Below the pieces are notes generated by a model. That model had not been told where the DNA came from, did no database searches, and was given only the letters and a program-made list of their open reading frames with translations. 64,000 nt of DNA from Scandinavium sp036271055 (GTDB lineage: Bacteria > Pseudomonadota > Gammaproteobacteria > Enterobacterales > Enterobacteriaceae), in the NCBI RefSeq assembly GCF_036271055.1, contig NZ_DATBBJ010000027.1:1-64000 (forward strand), written 5' to 3'. The position numbers were made by a program, and so were the translations under genes. How positions within the stretch are numbered: position 1 is the stretch's first letter; the number at the start of each line of letters is the position of its first letter. Below, piece after piece: positions 52,543-62,336 of this stretch.

Positions 52543-53279
52543 TGATCATTCCAGCTTTAGATTTAATTGACGGCACCGTGGTCCGTCTTCACCAGGGCGA
52601 TTACGGTCAGCAGCGCGACTACGGTAACGACCCGTTGCCGCGCTTGCAGGACTATGCCGCACAAGGTGCGCAGGTGTTGCACCTGGTCGATTTGACCGGG
52701 GCGAAAGATCCCGCGAAACGCCAGATAGCATTGATCAAAACACTCGTTGCAGGCGTTGATGTCCCTGTGCAGGTGGGCGGCGGTATTCGTACCGAAGCAG
52801 ACGTTGCAGCCTTACTGGACGCGGGTGTGGCGCGAGTGGTCATTGGTTCAACCGCAGTAAAATCACCTGAGACGGTGAAAGGTTGGTTTGAACGATTCGG
52901 CGCTGAAAAACTGGTGCTGGCGCTGGATGTGCGTATTGATGACCAGGGCACTAAACAGGTAGCCGTCAGCGGCTGGCAGGAAAACTCCGGCGTCACGCTG
53001 GAAGAGCTGGTTGAGACCTATTTATCTGTTGGACTGAAACACGTGCTGTGTACCGATATTTCTCGTGACGGCACACTCGCCGGTTCCAACGTTTCACTGT
53101 ATGAAGAAGTTTGCGCCCGCTATCCGCAAGTTGCGTTCCAGTCTTCTGGTGGCATTGGTGGATTAGACGACATTGCCGCACTACGCGGAACAGGCGTTCG
53201 CGGCGTAATTGTTGGGCGCGCGCTGTTGGAAGGTAAATTCAACGTAACGGAGGCCATCCAATGCTGGCAAAACGGATAA
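52542..53279 (+). CDS. hisA: HisA isomerase (ProFAR isomerase)
   Basis: HisA performs the Amadori rearrangement of ProFAR to PRFAR. The 245-residue beta/alpha barrel has the catalytic Asp in MIIPALDLIDGTVVRL and the second one in CTDISRDGTLAGSN, with phosphate-binding GGI(R/G) loops. The start overlaps the hisH stop by one base, and hisF begins 19 bases before its end. Confidence 0.97.
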   Translation: MIIPALDLIDGTVVRLHQGDYGQQRDYGNDPLPRLQDYAAQGAQVLHLVDLTGAKDPAKRQIALIKTLVAGVDVPVQVGGGIRTEADVAALLDAGVARVVIGSTAVKSPETVKGWFERFGAEKLVLALDVRIDDQGTKQVAVSGWQENSGVTLEELVETYLSVGLKHVLCTDISRDGTLAGSNVSLYEEVCARYPQVAFQSSGGIGGLDDIAALRGTGVRGVIVGRALLEGKFNVTEAIQCWQNG

Positions 53280-54037
53280 TTCCTTGTCTTGACGTGCGTG
53301 ATGGTCAGGTCGTGAAAGGCGTGCAGTTCCGCAATCACGAGATCATCGGCGATATCGTACCGCTGGCGAAACGTTACGCTGAAGAAGGCGCTGACGAGCT
53401 GGTATTCTACGATATCACCGCCTCAAGTGACGGACGTGTGGTGGATAAAAGCTGGGTATCGCGCGTAGCTGAGGTTATCGACATTCCTTTCTGTGTCGCG
53501 GGTGGTATCAAGTCTGTTGATGACGCCGCGAAAATTCTCTCGTTCGGCGCAGATAAAATTTCTGTGAACTCCCCTGCTTTGGCTGACCCGGAACTGATTA
53601 CCCGCCTGGCCGATCGTTTTGGCGTGCAATGTATTGTCGTTGGCATCGATACCTGGTTTGACGCAGAAACTGGCAAGTATCACGTCAATCAATATACCGG
53701 CGATGAAAGCCGTACGCGCGTGACCCAATGGGAAACGCTGGATTGGGTGCAGGAAGTGCAGAAACGCGGCGCAGGTGAAATCGTCCTCAATATGATGAAC
53801 CAGGATGGCGTACGCAACGGCTACGACCTGGCACAGTTGAAGAAAGTGCGCGACGTGTGCCGCGTCCCGCTGATCGCTTCCGGTGGCGCTGGCACAATGG
53901 AACATTTCCACGAAGCCTTCCGCGATGCAGACGTAGACGGAGCGTTGGCGGCCTCGGTGTTCCATAAACAAATTATTAATATTGGCGAACTAAAAGCGTT
54001 CCTGGCGACTCAGGGCGTGGAGATCAGGGTATGTTAA
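53261..54037 (+). CDS. hisF: Imidazole glycerol phosphate synthase cyclase subunit HisF
   Basis: HisF is the barrel subunit that makes IGP and AICAR from PRFAR and ammonia. The 258-residue protein has LAKRIIPCLDVRDGQVVKG (catalytic Asp), VAGGIKSVDDA, LNMMNQDGVRNGYD (second Asp) and ASGGAGTMEHF. It pairs with HisH. It is overlapped by hisA upstream and hisI downstream. Confidence 0.97.
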   Translation: MLAKRIIPCLDVRDGQVVKGVQFRNHEIIGDIVPLAKRYAEEGADELVFYDITASSDGRVVDKSWVSRVAEVIDIPFCVAGGIKSVDDAAKILSFGADKISVNSPALADPELITRLADRFGVQCIVVGIDTWFDAETGKYHVNQYTGDESRTRVTQWETLDWVQEVQKRGAGEIVLNMMNQDGVRNGYDLAQLKKVRDVCRVPLIASGGAGTMEHFHEAFRDADVDGALAASVFHKQIINIGELKAFLATQGVEIRVC

Positions 54038-54630
54038 CTGAACAACTGGACTGGGAAAAAACCGACGGACTGATGCCCGCCATTGTGCAACATGCGGTGT
54101 CCGGCGAAGTTCTGATGCTGGGGTACATGAACAAAGACGCGCTGGCTGCGACAGAACAAAGCGGGCAAGTAACGTTTTACTCGCGCACTAAACAGCGTCT
54201 GTGGACCAAAGGCGAAACGTCCGGTCATTTCCTGAATGTGGTCAGCATCACGCCGGACTGCGACAATGATACCCTGCTGGTGCTGGTCAATCCTGTCGGC
54301 CCAACCTGCCACAAAGGCACGTCCAGTTGCTTTGGTGAAACAGGTCATCAATGGTTGTTCCTGTATCAGCTGGAGCAATTATTGGCTGAGCGTAAAACCG
54401 CCGACCCGGAAAGCTCTTATACCGCGAAACTCTATGCCAGCGGCACAAAACGTATCGCCCAAAAAGTGGGTGAAGAAGGTGTGGAAACCGCACTAGCTGC
54501 GACCGTAAACGATCGCCATGAGCTGACAAATGAAGCCTCGGACCTGATGTATCACCTCATGGTGCTACTTCAGGATCAGGAATTAGACATGACCACCGTG
54601 ATTGAAAACCTGCGTAAACGCCATCAGTAG
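54031..54630 (+). CDS. hisI: Bifunctional HisI(E): PRA-CH / PRA-PH
   Basis: The N-terminal ~110 residues are phosphoribosyl-AMP cyclohydrolase (VLMLGYMNKDAL, FYSRTKQRLWTKGETSGHF, zinc-binding DCDNDTLLV and GPTCHKGTSSCF); the C-terminal part is phosphoribosyl-ATP pyrophosphatase (KVGEEGVETALAA, EASDLMYHLMVLL). At 199 residues it is the usual enteric fusion. It is the last gene of the operon and is followed by a strong terminator. Confidence 0.97.
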   Translation: MLTEQLDWEKTDGLMPAIVQHAVSGEVLMLGYMNKDALAATEQSGQVTFYSRTKQRLWTKGETSGHFLNVVSITPDCDNDTLLVLVNPVGPTCHKGTSSCFGETGHQWLFLYQLEQLLAERKTADPESSYTAKLYASGTKRIAQKVGEEGVETALAATVNDRHELTNEASDLMYHLMVLLQDQELDMTTVIENLRKRHQ

Positions 54631-54644
54631 TTTTCATCAGGCAT

Positions 54645-54680
54645 AAAAAAACCGGGCGCTTCACCAGAGCCCGGTTTTTT
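54645..54680 (+). terminator. Terminator of the his operon and wzzB
   Basis: ACCGGGC pairs with GCCCGGT between an A-run and a T-run, between the convergent stop codons of hisI and wzzB, so it serves both directions. Confidence 0.92.
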
Positions 54681-54697
54681 ATTGCTGAGCGTTAAAC

Positions 54698-55702
54698 TCA
54701 GGCTTTCGGCTGGTAGGTACGTAGCGCATTACGGCCCAGAACAATACCGGCACCGACCATTCCACCTAACAACACAGAGAGCACCAGAATAATGGAGCGT
54801 TTCGGGCTGTCGCGACGGAAAGGCAGTGTTGGCTTCATCACGTAACGATAAGCATGAATGTTCGAAACTTTCGGCTTATCATCCTTTCCACCCGTCATCA
54901 GGTGGGCTATATCAAGTAACGTCCCGCGTGTCTGATAGTAGCTATCCGGGAACGACAGAGGGCGTGTGGCTTCGTTTTTCACCATCGAACTCAACGCCTC
55001 GCTACCTAACATAAACAGAGTATCCGGCGAGACCTGGTCTGCCTGCTGTGCCTGCGGAAGTTTAATGTTCGCCTGCTCAGCTATCGTCAGCGCCTGCGTA
55101 ATCTGCGCAATGCGCAGCGCTTTTTGCTCGGTAGCAACTCTTTCCTGAGTGGTCAGAGACTGCTCAAGATCGTTCTTACGTGAACCAATGTTGGATTTGA
55201 GATCGCCTTCAACCGCTTTGGCTACGTCGTCATCGACCTGCTGAATATACTCGGCCAGTCTCTGCTGCGCTTCTTCCGCAGTCTGTGCTGTGTAAGAGAC
55301 ACGCAACGGCAAGTTTTGCCCTTTCACTGCCGCTTCAATATTCAGTTTCTCAGGTTCTTCCTGGTTATCCAGGCTTTCGGAGAGAGCGGAAAATGAAGAG
55401 TTAAAACGAGTAACTAAATCTTGCTGGATGGCAGTAATCGAGGGTGCACTGTTGCCATACAAAATGTTCATCGCGTTAGCATAGCTGGTAACTTGCCCTG
55501 AATCCGGTTGTGTCACCAGCGCCGTAGAGGTCCATTTCTCTTTAGCAACCATGATGTAACCCACTGCAAGCAGAATGGCTACCACAACACAAATCACGAT
55601 AGTGATCTTCCCACGCCAGATCTGCACGATAAGATCGATCAAATCGATCTGCTCCGGCTCGCTGTTGTGACCGGTAAAACGTTTGTTGTTATCCTGTGTC
55701 AT
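54698..55702 (-). CDS. wzzB: O-antigen chain-length determinant WzzB
   Basis: WzzB is an inner-membrane polysaccharide co-polymerase that sets the number of O-antigen repeats. The protein (334 residues) has two membrane segments (about 32-52 and 297-317) flanking a large periplasmic helical domain, and the typical DLIDLIVQIWRGK before the first and a Pro-rich PTLPFRRDSPKRSIILVLS before the second. I use the ATG at 55,700-55,702 (AAGG upstream); a longer frame to 55,762 is unlikely. Its presence suggests a Wzy-dependent polysaccharide. Confidence 0.94.
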   Translation of the reverse strand: MTQDNNKRFTGHNSEPEQIDLIDLIVQIWRGKITIVICVVVAILLAVGYIMVAKEKWTSTALVTQPDSGQVTSYANAMNILYGNSAPSITAIQQDLVTRFNSSFSALSESLDNQEEPEKLNIEAAVKGQNLPLRVSYTAQTAEEAQQRLAEYIQQVDDDVAKAVEGDLKSNIGSRKNDLEQSLTTQERVATEQKALRIAQITQALTIAEQANIKLPQAQQADQVSPDTLFMLGSEALSSMVKNEATRPLSFPDSYYQTRGTLLDIAHLMTGGKDDKPKVSNIHAYRYVMKPTLPFRRDSPKRSIILVLSVLLGGMVGAGIVLGRNALRTYQPKA

Positions 55703-55931
55703 ACAAACCTTACTGCAAATTGAAGAAAAGCCCACAAGGCGGAATAGTCTACCCACGTACATAAGAATTACTATAAGAATTATGCCTGAAGCCCAAATAA
55801 TTGACCGAAAAAAACGGCTACGCTAATTGTAGATAACGATTATCTTTTTGCACTCGCTAACGGTATGATTTTGCTTTCAGTTATCCCAGAGGCTCTGTGG
55901 TGCTTTTCTGGTCTGTTTTTGAGGAAAAATG

Positions 55932-56936
55932 ATGAAATACCTGGTTACCGGCGCAGCCGGTTTTATTGGCTTTCACGTAGCTCAACGTCTGTTGCAGGCA
56001 GGGCATCAGGTTGTAGGGATTGATAATCTCAATGATTACTACGACGTTAGCCTCAAACAAGCGCGGCTCGATCTGCTGCAAAAACCTGGCTTCAGTTTCC
56101 AAAAAATTGATCTGGCAGACCGTACCGCCATGGCGTCACTGTTTGCTGACGAGCAGTTTGACAGAGTGATACACCTGGCCGCCCAGGCAGGCGTTCGCTA
56201 CTCGCTGGAAAACCCACACGCTTATGCTGATGCCAATCTGACGGGTCATTTGAACGTGCTGGAAGGGTGTCGTCATAACAAAGTTCAGCACTTGCTGTAT
56301 GCTTCATCAAGTTCTGTGTACGGTCTGAACCGCAAAATGCCCTTCTCGACCGATGACTCGGTTGATCACCCTGTGTCACTGTACGCTGCGACGAAAAAAG
56401 CCAACGAACTGATGTCGCACACTTACGCGCATCTGTATGGCTTACCGACCACTGGTCTGCGTTTCTTCACCGTCTATGGACCTTGGGGTCGTCCGGATAT
56501 GGCCTTGTTCAAATTCACCAAAGCCATGCTCGAAGACAAAAGCATTGACGTTTATAACTACGGCAAAATGAAGCGCGATTTTACCTACATCGACGATATC
56601 GCCGAAGCGATTATTCGTTTGCAGGATGTCATTCCGCAACCGGATGAAAACTGGACTGTTGAAACCGGATCGCCTGCGACAAGTTCTGCGCCGTATCGCG
56701 TTTACAACATCGGCAACAGTTCCCCCGTTGAATTGATGGATTACATCACCGCGCTTGAAGATGCCCTAGGTATTGAAGCCGACAAGAACATGATGCCGGT
56801 TCAGCCTGGTGATGTACTGGAAACCAGCGCTGATACTCAGCCATTGCAGGAAGTGACTGGCTTCAAACCGGAAACCACGGTGAAAGATGGAGTGAAAAAC
56901 TTCGTCGACTGGTATCGCGGTTTCTACAACGTGTAG
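55932..56936 (+). CDS. uge: UDP-glucuronate 4-epimerase
   Basis: The 334-residue extended short-chain dehydrogenase interconverts UDP-glucuronate and UDP-galacturonate. It has TGAAGFIGFHVAQRL (NAD-binding), the active-site SSSSVYG with YAATKKANE (YxxxK) and FTVYGPWGRPDMA, as in enterobacterial Uge (also called Gla). GAGGA stands eight bases before the ATG at 55,932; the ATG at 55,929 is also possible. It is divergent from wzzB and convergent with ugd, which makes its substrate. It points to galacturonate or a derivative in the surface polysaccharide. Confidence 0.88.
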   Translation: MKYLVTGAAGFIGFHVAQRLLQAGHQVVGIDNLNDYYDVSLKQARLDLLQKPGFSFQKIDLADRTAMASLFADEQFDRVIHLAAQAGVRYSLENPHAYADANLTGHLNVLEGCRHNKVQHLLYASSSSVYGLNRKMPFSTDDSVDHPVSLYAATKKANELMSHTYAHLYGLPTTGLRFFTVYGPWGRPDMALFKFTKAMLEDKSIDVYNYGKMKRDFTYIDDIAEAIIRLQDVIPQPDENWTVETGSPATSSAPYRVYNIGNSSPVELMDYITALEDALGIEADKNMMPVQPGDVLETSADTQPLQEVTGFKPETTVKDGVKNFVDWYRGFYNV

Positions 56937-56964
56937 TTTATCCGAACATTAATATCAGAAAGAC

Positions 56965-56991
56965 AAAAGGCCCTCAAATGAGGGCCTTTTT
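56965..56991 (+). terminator. Bidirectional terminator between uge and ugd
   Basis: AAAAGGCCCT pairs with AGGGCCTTTT around a six-base loop between two convergent genes. Confidence 0.9.
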
Positions 56992-57009
56992 GATAGTCAT
57001 TCCCGAGGG

Positions 57010-58176
57010 TTAATCGTTACCAAACAGATCGCGGGTGTAGACTTTTTCAGCCACATCTTCCAGTTCAGCCGCCATGCGGTTAGAGATGATCACGTCGGCC
57101 TCCTGCTTAAAAGCGTCAAGATCGCGCAACACGCGTGAATGGAAGAACTCATCTTCCTGCATTACAGGTTCATAAATAATGACCTGCACGCCTTTCGCTT
57201 TAATGCGTTTCATAATCCCCTGAATCGATGAGGCACGGAAATTATCGGAACCGCTCTTCATGATCAGACGGTAGATGCCCACGACTTTTGGTTTGCGTGA
57301 CAGTATAGAATCCGCCACAAAATCCTTACGCGTGCGGTTAGCATCGACAATGGCTGAAATCAGGTTATTCGGAACGGATTGGTAGTTAGCCAACAATTGT
57401 TTGGTATCTTTCGGCAGGCAGTAACCGCCGTAGCCAAATGAAGGATTGTTGTAGTGGTTGCCGATACGCGGGTCGAGGCAGACACCTTCGATAATCTGAC
57501 GGCTGTCTAACCCTAAGCTTTCTGCATAGCTATCCAGTTCGTTGAAGTAGGCAACACGCATCGCCAGGTAGGTATTGGCAAACAGCTTGATAGCTTCCGC
57601 TTCGGTGGAATCAGTGAACAGCGTAGGGATATCTTTCTTAATGGCGCCTTCTTGCAGCAAAGCGGCGAAACGCTCTGCACGCTCTGAACGCTCACCAATG
57701 ACAATACGCGACGGATGCAAGTTGTCATACAGCGCGCGTCCTTCACGCAGAAACTCAGGCGAGAAGATAACGTTGTCGATACCCAGTTCATCTTTCATCG
57801 ACTGCGTGAAGCCCACTGGAATGGTGGATTTGATGATCATTACCGCTTTCGGGTTTATTGCCACCACGTCACGGATCACCGCCTCAACGCTCGAGGTGTT
57901 GAAATAGTTAGTCTTCGGATCGTAATCAGTTGGTGTGGCGATAATCACGTAATCAGCATCACGATACGCATCTTGTTTGTCCGTCGTTGCACGGAAGTTG
58001 AGCGTTTTGGTGGACAGATATTCTTCAATCTCTTTGTCGACAATCGGGGACCGCTTCTGATTGAGCATGTCCACTTTGGCCTGCACGATATCCAGAGCCA
58101 CAACCTCGTGATTCTGGGCAATCAAAATGCCGTTTGAAAGGCCAACATAACCTGTACCGGAAATTGTAATTTTCAT
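57010..58176 (-). CDS. ugd: UDP-glucose 6-dehydrogenase Ugd
   Basis: Ugd oxidises UDP-glucose to UDP-glucuronate, used for colanic acid, capsules and L-Ara4N modification of lipid A. The 388-residue protein has the NAD motif ISGTGYVGLSNGILIA, the active-site Cys in PSFGYGGYCLPKDTKQLL, and IIKSTIPVGFT. It is separated from gnd by about 230 bases, which likely contain its own regulated promoter (Rcs/PhoP in E. coli; not identified here), and lies next to the epimerase that uses its product. Confidence 0.96.
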   Translation of the reverse strand: MKITISGTGYVGLSNGILIAQNHEVVALDIVQAKVDMLNQKRSPIVDKEIEEYLSTKTLNFRATTDKQDAYRDADYVIIATPTDYDPKTNYFNTSSVEAVIRDVVAINPKAVMIIKSTIPVGFTQSMKDELGIDNVIFSPEFLREGRALYDNLHPSRIVIGERSERAERFAALLQEGAIKKDIPTLFTDSTEAEAIKLFANTYLAMRVAYFNELDSYAESLGLDSRQIIEGVCLDPRIGNHYNNPSFGYGGYCLPKDTKQLLANYQSVPNNLISAIVDANRTRKDFVADSILSRKPKVVGIYRLIMKSGSDNFRASSIQGIMKRIKAKGVQVIIYEPVMQEDEFFHSRVLRDLDAFKQEADVIISNRMAAELEDVAEKVYTRDLFGND

Positions 58177-58352
58177 TAGAAGGCAACTTTATTCAGTTAA
58201 CGGGGCAGAGATGGCTTTTTGCCACCACGATAATCAATAACTGTTGGGGGTTTTACCTCTTGCGTCGAGGCACTGTCAAGGCGAAGGGGGTGAATTACCC
58301 CGATGTTGAGGTGACATTCAGACTACTTCGAAAAACTGACGTTTTTTTAGCT

Positions 58353-58383
58353 AAAAAAAACCCGGAGACAAGCTCCGGGTTTG
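58353..58383 (-). terminator. Terminator of gnd
   Basis: AACCCGGAG pairs with CTCCGGGTT over a short loop, with T-rich sequence following on the minus strand, 24 bases after the gnd stop. Confidence 0.88.
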
Positions 58384-58406
58384 ATATCAAATATTGATGA
58401 ATAAGA

Positions 58407-59813
58407 TTAATCCATCCATTCGGTGTGGAACACACCTTCTTTATCTGTACGCTTATAAGTGTGCGCACCGAAGTAGTCACGCTGTGCCTGAATCAGGTTC
58501 GCTGGCAACACTTCAGCACGGTAGCTGTCGTAGTAGGCGATCGCGGCAGAGAACGTCGGCACCGGAATACCATTCTGGACGGCATAGGCAACAACATCAC
58601 GCAGCGCCTGCTGATAGTCGTCAGCAATTTTCTTAAAGTACGGCGCCAACAGCAGGTTAGCGATGTCTGCATTTTCAGCATAAGCATCGGTGATTTTCTG
58701 CAGGAACTGGGCGCGAATGATGCAGCCCGCACGGAAAATCTTAGCGATTTCACCGTAGTTCAGATCCCAGTTGTACTCGTTGGAAGCAGCACGCAACTGA
58801 GAGAAGCCCTGAGCATAAGAAACGATCTTGCCCAGATACAGTGCACGGCGTACTTTCTCAATAAATTCAGCTTTATCCGCAGCAGGTGTAGCCTGTGGGC
58901 CACTCAGCACTTTTGAAGCCGCAACACGCTGATCTTTCAAAGAAGAGATGTAACGTGCAAACACAGATTCGGTGATCAGAGACAGCGGTTCACCGAGATC
59001 CAGAGAGCTCTGGCTGGTCCACTTACCCGTACCTTTATTCGCCGCTTCATCGAGAATCACATCAACCAGGTAGATTCCATCTTCATCTTTTTTAGTGAAG
59101 ATATCTTTGGTGATGTCGATCAGGTAGCTGTTCAGCTCGCCGTCATTCCATTCCGTGAACACCTGAGCCAATTCTTCGTTGGAGAGTTTCAGGCCGCCTT
59201 TCAGCAGAGAGTAGGCTTCAGCGATAAGCTGCATATCACCATACTCGATGCCATTGTGAACCATCTTCACGTAATGACCTGCGCCGTCAGGACCGATATA
59301 GGTCACACACGGTTCGCCATCTTCAGCAACAGCGGCGATTTTAGTCAGGATTGGCGCAACCAGTTCATAAGCGTGTTTCTGACCGCCAGGCATGATGGAC
59401 GGGCCTTTCAGCGCGCCTTCTTCACCACCGGACACTCCGGTACCGATGAAGTTAAAGCCTTCAGCAGACAGTTCACGGTTACGACGTACGGTATCCGGGA
59501 AGTAGGAGTTGCCGCCTTCAATAATAATGTCGCCTTTTTCCAGATAAGGCTTAAGTGATTCGATGGCTTTGTCCGTGCCCTCGCCCGCCTTCACCATTAA
59601 CAGGATGCGGCGTGGTGTTTCCAGAGACTCGACGAACTCCTGCACCGTGTAGAAAGGAGCCAGTTTCTTGCCTGGATTCTCGGCAATCACTTCTTCAGTT
59701 TTTTCACGGGAGCGGTTGAAGATGGAGACGGTATAACCACGGCTTTCGATGTTGAGCGCCAGGTTGCGCCCCATCACTGCCATACCGACGACGCCGATCT
59801 GTTGCTTGGACAT
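58407..59813 (-). CDS. gnd: 6-phosphogluconate dehydrogenase Gnd
   Basis: Gnd decarboxylates 6-phosphogluconate to ribulose 5-phosphate in the pentose phosphate pathway. The 468-residue protein shows the NADP motif GVVGMAVMGRNLALNIESRG, the substrate motif GVSGGEEGALKGPSIMPGG, the catalytic Lys in YVKMVHNGIEYGDMQLI and the usual PTFSAAIAYYDSYR. It is the conserved right boundary of enteric O-antigen loci and, because of that, often hitch-hikes with polysaccharide gene exchange. Confidence 0.97.
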   Translation of the reverse strand: MSKQQIGVVGMAVMGRNLALNIESRGYTVSIFNRSREKTEEVIAENPGKKLAPFYTVQEFVESLETPRRILLMVKAGEGTDKAIESLKPYLEKGDIIIEGGNSYFPDTVRRNRELSAEGFNFIGTGVSGGEEGALKGPSIMPGGQKHAYELVAPILTKIAAVAEDGEPCVTYIGPDGAGHYVKMVHNGIEYGDMQLIAEAYSLLKGGLKLSNEELAQVFTEWNDGELNSYLIDITKDIFTKKDEDGIYLVDVILDEAANKGTGKWTSQSSLDLGEPLSLITESVFARYISSLKDQRVAASKVLSGPQATPAADKAEFIEKVRRALYLGKIVSYAQGFSQLRAASNEYNWDLNYGEIAKIFRAGCIIRAQFLQKITDAYAENADIANLLLAPYFKKIADDYQQALRDVVAYAVQNGIPVPTFSAAIAYYDSYRAEVLPANLIQAQRDYFGAHTYKRTDKEGVFHTEWMD

Positions 59814-59961
59814 TACATACTCCTGTCAGATGTGGATACCCCGTAGCCATTGAGGCTACGAGTCAAAAGTGAAGGACATGTTAACTCAGGTTGTAGGGCC
59901 GAAGGTAGCAATTGATGTCGTCTTTAGATGGCTTTCATAAACGCATTTCTGGATCGAACAA

Positions 59962-61398
59962 TCAATAAGCGCCATCACGATGCAACACGACTTTGACAGT
60001 CTTGAAGAGGATGGCGATGTCATTCCAGAGGGACCAATTTTTGACATACCAGGAATCAAAATAGACTCGAGTGTCATAATCCACATCATTACGGCCACTG
60101 ACTTGCCACAACCCTGTCATGCCAGGCTTTGCCATTAAATAGTAGTCAACATCTTCATCATAACGACACAGTTCTTCCGAAATAATAGGTCGTGGACCCA
60201 CCAGGCTCATCTGCCCTTTAAGGACATTGAACAACTGGGGTAATTCATCAAGGCTCGTTTTTCGAATGAAGCGTCCGACCGACGTAACGCGAGGGTCATT
60301 TTTCAGCTTAAAATCTTTGTCCCACTCAGCTCGAGCTTCAGCATCGTTATCCAATAAATGTTGTAATACTTCCTGCGAGTTCATCACCATTGAGCGGAAC
60401 TTATAGCAAGGGAATAACTTACCATGTCTTCCGACGCGCATATGACCATAAATTGCAGGCCCACCATCGCGAGTCACTTTATACCAAAGATAGACAAACA
60501 GCGGTGATGACAACAGAATAATAAAGGATGAGCAGATTATATCAAACGTACGTTTAAGGAAACGTGACGTCCGCTTAGCCAGATTGTTATTAACACGAAA
60601 TATCATAACCTCATGGCTGAATAAAAAAGCCATATCTGTTCCATAAAGAGGCAGGCCACGAGTTGTAGGAATTACAGAAACATGGCGAAAACCATGTTTA
60701 GATAGCATTTTTAACCAATGATCACGTACCTCTGACTCATCGGATTCTACCGCAATAACAAACTGAACAACTTTACTATGAAAATTATCCAGTAACAGCG
60801 TCTCGTCATTAACGAATGTAATATCTTCCATATCTTCCGTCATGTCAGATTTCTCACCGAACATGAATTTCACATCGAAACCAAGGCTGACTTCACTTCT
60901 AAGAGCAAGGCAAGCGTCAGCTGCATTTTTTCCAGTGCCGATAATAATCGTAGTCTTCTTCCAGCATCCTAATTTATCTAAAAAATTTCGTGCGAGCACT
61001 CGTCCAACAGGCACAAGGGTCATGGCAAATATCCACGTCAATACCCAAAGATAACGAGAAGACTGCCATTTCGAAAATGCAATTACAGAGAGTTCAATAA
61101 TTGCAAAGATGATTAATGTCCGAAATAACTCTTTTAGTTCAAACCAAAACGGTTTTCTATAAGAATAGTGCCGCAATCTAACCCAGAACCAGCCGATGCA
61201 AATAGCGGCCAGTGAGATATGGGTAATAACACGGTTATCAAACTCACTTTGGGGGATGAATCGAGGGAGATTACCCGTAAAAAAATCAAGCAGGCCTAAT
61301 GCAATGAAAAATGGAACAACCAAGGCAATAAAATCGATAAGCGCGACAGTACATTTAGCATAAAAAAAGGCTTGGGAAGATGATATATTTTTATTCAC
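59962..61398 (-). CDS. wbaP: Undecaprenyl-phosphate galactose phosphotransferase WbaP
   Basis: WbaP transfers Gal-1-P from UDP-Gal to undecaprenyl phosphate, the first step of repeat-unit assembly. The 478-residue protein has four N-terminal membrane segments, a Rossmann-like middle part (TTIIIGTGKNAADA), a further membrane segment (about 283-303) and the bacterial sugar transferase domain with MVGRHGKLFP-like RVGRHGKLFPCYKFRSM, RKTSLDELPQLFNVLKGQMSLVGPRP and GLWQVSGRNDVDYDTRVYFD. It resembles Salmonella WbaP closely in these parts. It starts at GTG overlapping the stop of the next upstream gene (GTGA). The AT content is higher than in gnd, typical of transferred polysaccharide genes. Confidence 0.93.
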   Translation of the reverse strand: MNKNISSSQAFFYAKCTVALIDFIALVVPFFIALGLLDFFTGNLPRFIPQSEFDNRVITHISLAAICIGWFWVRLRHYSYRKPFWFELKELFRTLIIFAIIELSVIAFSKWQSSRYLWVLTWIFAMTLVPVGRVLARNFLDKLGCWKKTTIIIGTGKNAADACLALRSEVSLGFDVKFMFGEKSDMTEDMEDITFVNDETLLLDNFHSKVVQFVIAVESDESEVRDHWLKMLSKHGFRHVSVIPTTRGLPLYGTDMAFLFSHEVMIFRVNNNLAKRTSRFLKRTFDIICSSFIILLSSPLFVYLWYKVTRDGGPAIYGHMRVGRHGKLFPCYKFRSMVMNSQEVLQHLLDNDAEARAEWDKDFKLKNDPRVTSVGRFIRKTSLDELPQLFNVLKGQMSLVGPRPIISEELCRYDEDVDYYLMAKPGMTGLWQVSGRNDVDYDTRVYFDSWYVKNWSLWNDIAILFKTVKVVLHRDGAY

Positions 61399-62336
61399 TT
61401 AGTCTCCGACTTCCAATATGCTTTATGCATGCTTAATGCCTTACATTTTTCAGGCGATAGTCTTTTGAAATTCTTGCCTGCCTTATAACCAAGGAGCTTC
61501 ATCGCATTATTAATGCAAGCAGGAACAATCCATAATGGGTTGCGTCTTATCAAATAGTTAGCCTCAGAGAATAGAAATTTCTTCCCTTCTCCAGTAGCTC
61601 CACCAAACATCTGATTGATCCACGGTTCACATGAATGAAACACGCCAATATCAAAATATCGTTTAAACTCAGCCAACGGCGTATAATTATGAGAGTGCTT
61701 AACTGCGACATCAGGACAGTAACCTATCGAGTAACCATTTTTTATGGACTTTGCGGCAAAGTACATATCTTCACAGAGGATAGTATTTTCAGGAAAGCCA
61801 CCAAGCAAGGAAAATACATGTGAATGGTATGCTGAGAAAGAGTTTGATAAAAACACTGCTTTCAAGCCCATAGTGCAACAATTTGTTGGTGTAGCCTTAT
61901 ATGCTTCATCACGATAGTTATAATAACGGGCATGTTCTGCCAAGTAATTGGCATCATCATGAGGTAATTGCTTTCCGTAGATAGCAGAAATATCTGCATT
62001 GACTTCAAATCGTTTGACGATCTCATCAATAACTTTTTCTGGTGTTTGCAATATTGCATCTTGAGTCAAGAAAACCAAAAATTCGGCCTTCAATTTATCA
62101 ATGCAATAGCGTGCAGCAATATTTCTCGTCCCACCATGATTGAAATCTTTTCTTTTGATACCAATCACATCAAAACCATATCCCTCAGAAATCTCTCTCG
62201 TAGAGTCAGTGGATTCCGAATCAATGGTTATGATGAAGACTGTTTTATTTTTAAGTTTAGAAAGTTGTAACGCAGCGCGTTCCCATATTTCACCGCCATT
62301 ACAGGTTGGTACAATAACACAAACATTTTTATCCAT
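61395..62336 (-). CDS. GT2 family glycosyltransferase (rhamnosyltransferase-like)
   Basis: The 313-residue cytoplasmic protein has the GT-A fold start CVIVPTCNGGEIWERA, DSESTDSTREI, the FNHGGTRNIAA motif and FLTQDA, which are typical of rhamnosyltransferase-like GT2 enzymes of O-antigen loci, and ED(M) in TILCEDMYFAAK as the likely catalytic acid region. It would add a sugar to the lipid-linked repeat unit. Donor and acceptor cannot be assigned from the sequence. It overlaps the flippase gene by eight bases upstream and wbaP by four downstream, so all belong to one operon. Confidence 0.85.
   Translation of the reverse strand: MDKNVCVIVPTCNGGEIWERAALQLSKLKNKTVFIITIDSESTDSTREISEGYGFDVIGIKRKDFNHGGTRNIAARYCIDKLKAEFLVFLTQDAILQTPEKVIDEIVKRFEVNADISAIYGKQLPHDDANYLAEHARYYNYRDEAYKATPTNCCTMGLKAVFLSNSFSAYHSHVFSLLGGFPENTILCEDMYFAAKSIKNGYSIGYCPDVAVKHSHNYTPLAEFKRYFDIGVFHSCEPWINQMFGGATGEGKKFLFSEANYLIRRNPLWIVPACINNAMKLLGYKAGKNFKRLSPEKCKALSMHKAYWKSETK

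Noticed and set aside
55703..55931. JUMPstart/ops element in the wzzB-uge gap
   Set aside because: I did not find the conserved core GGCGGTAG here; it would be expected upstream of the polysaccharide operon beyond the right edge.
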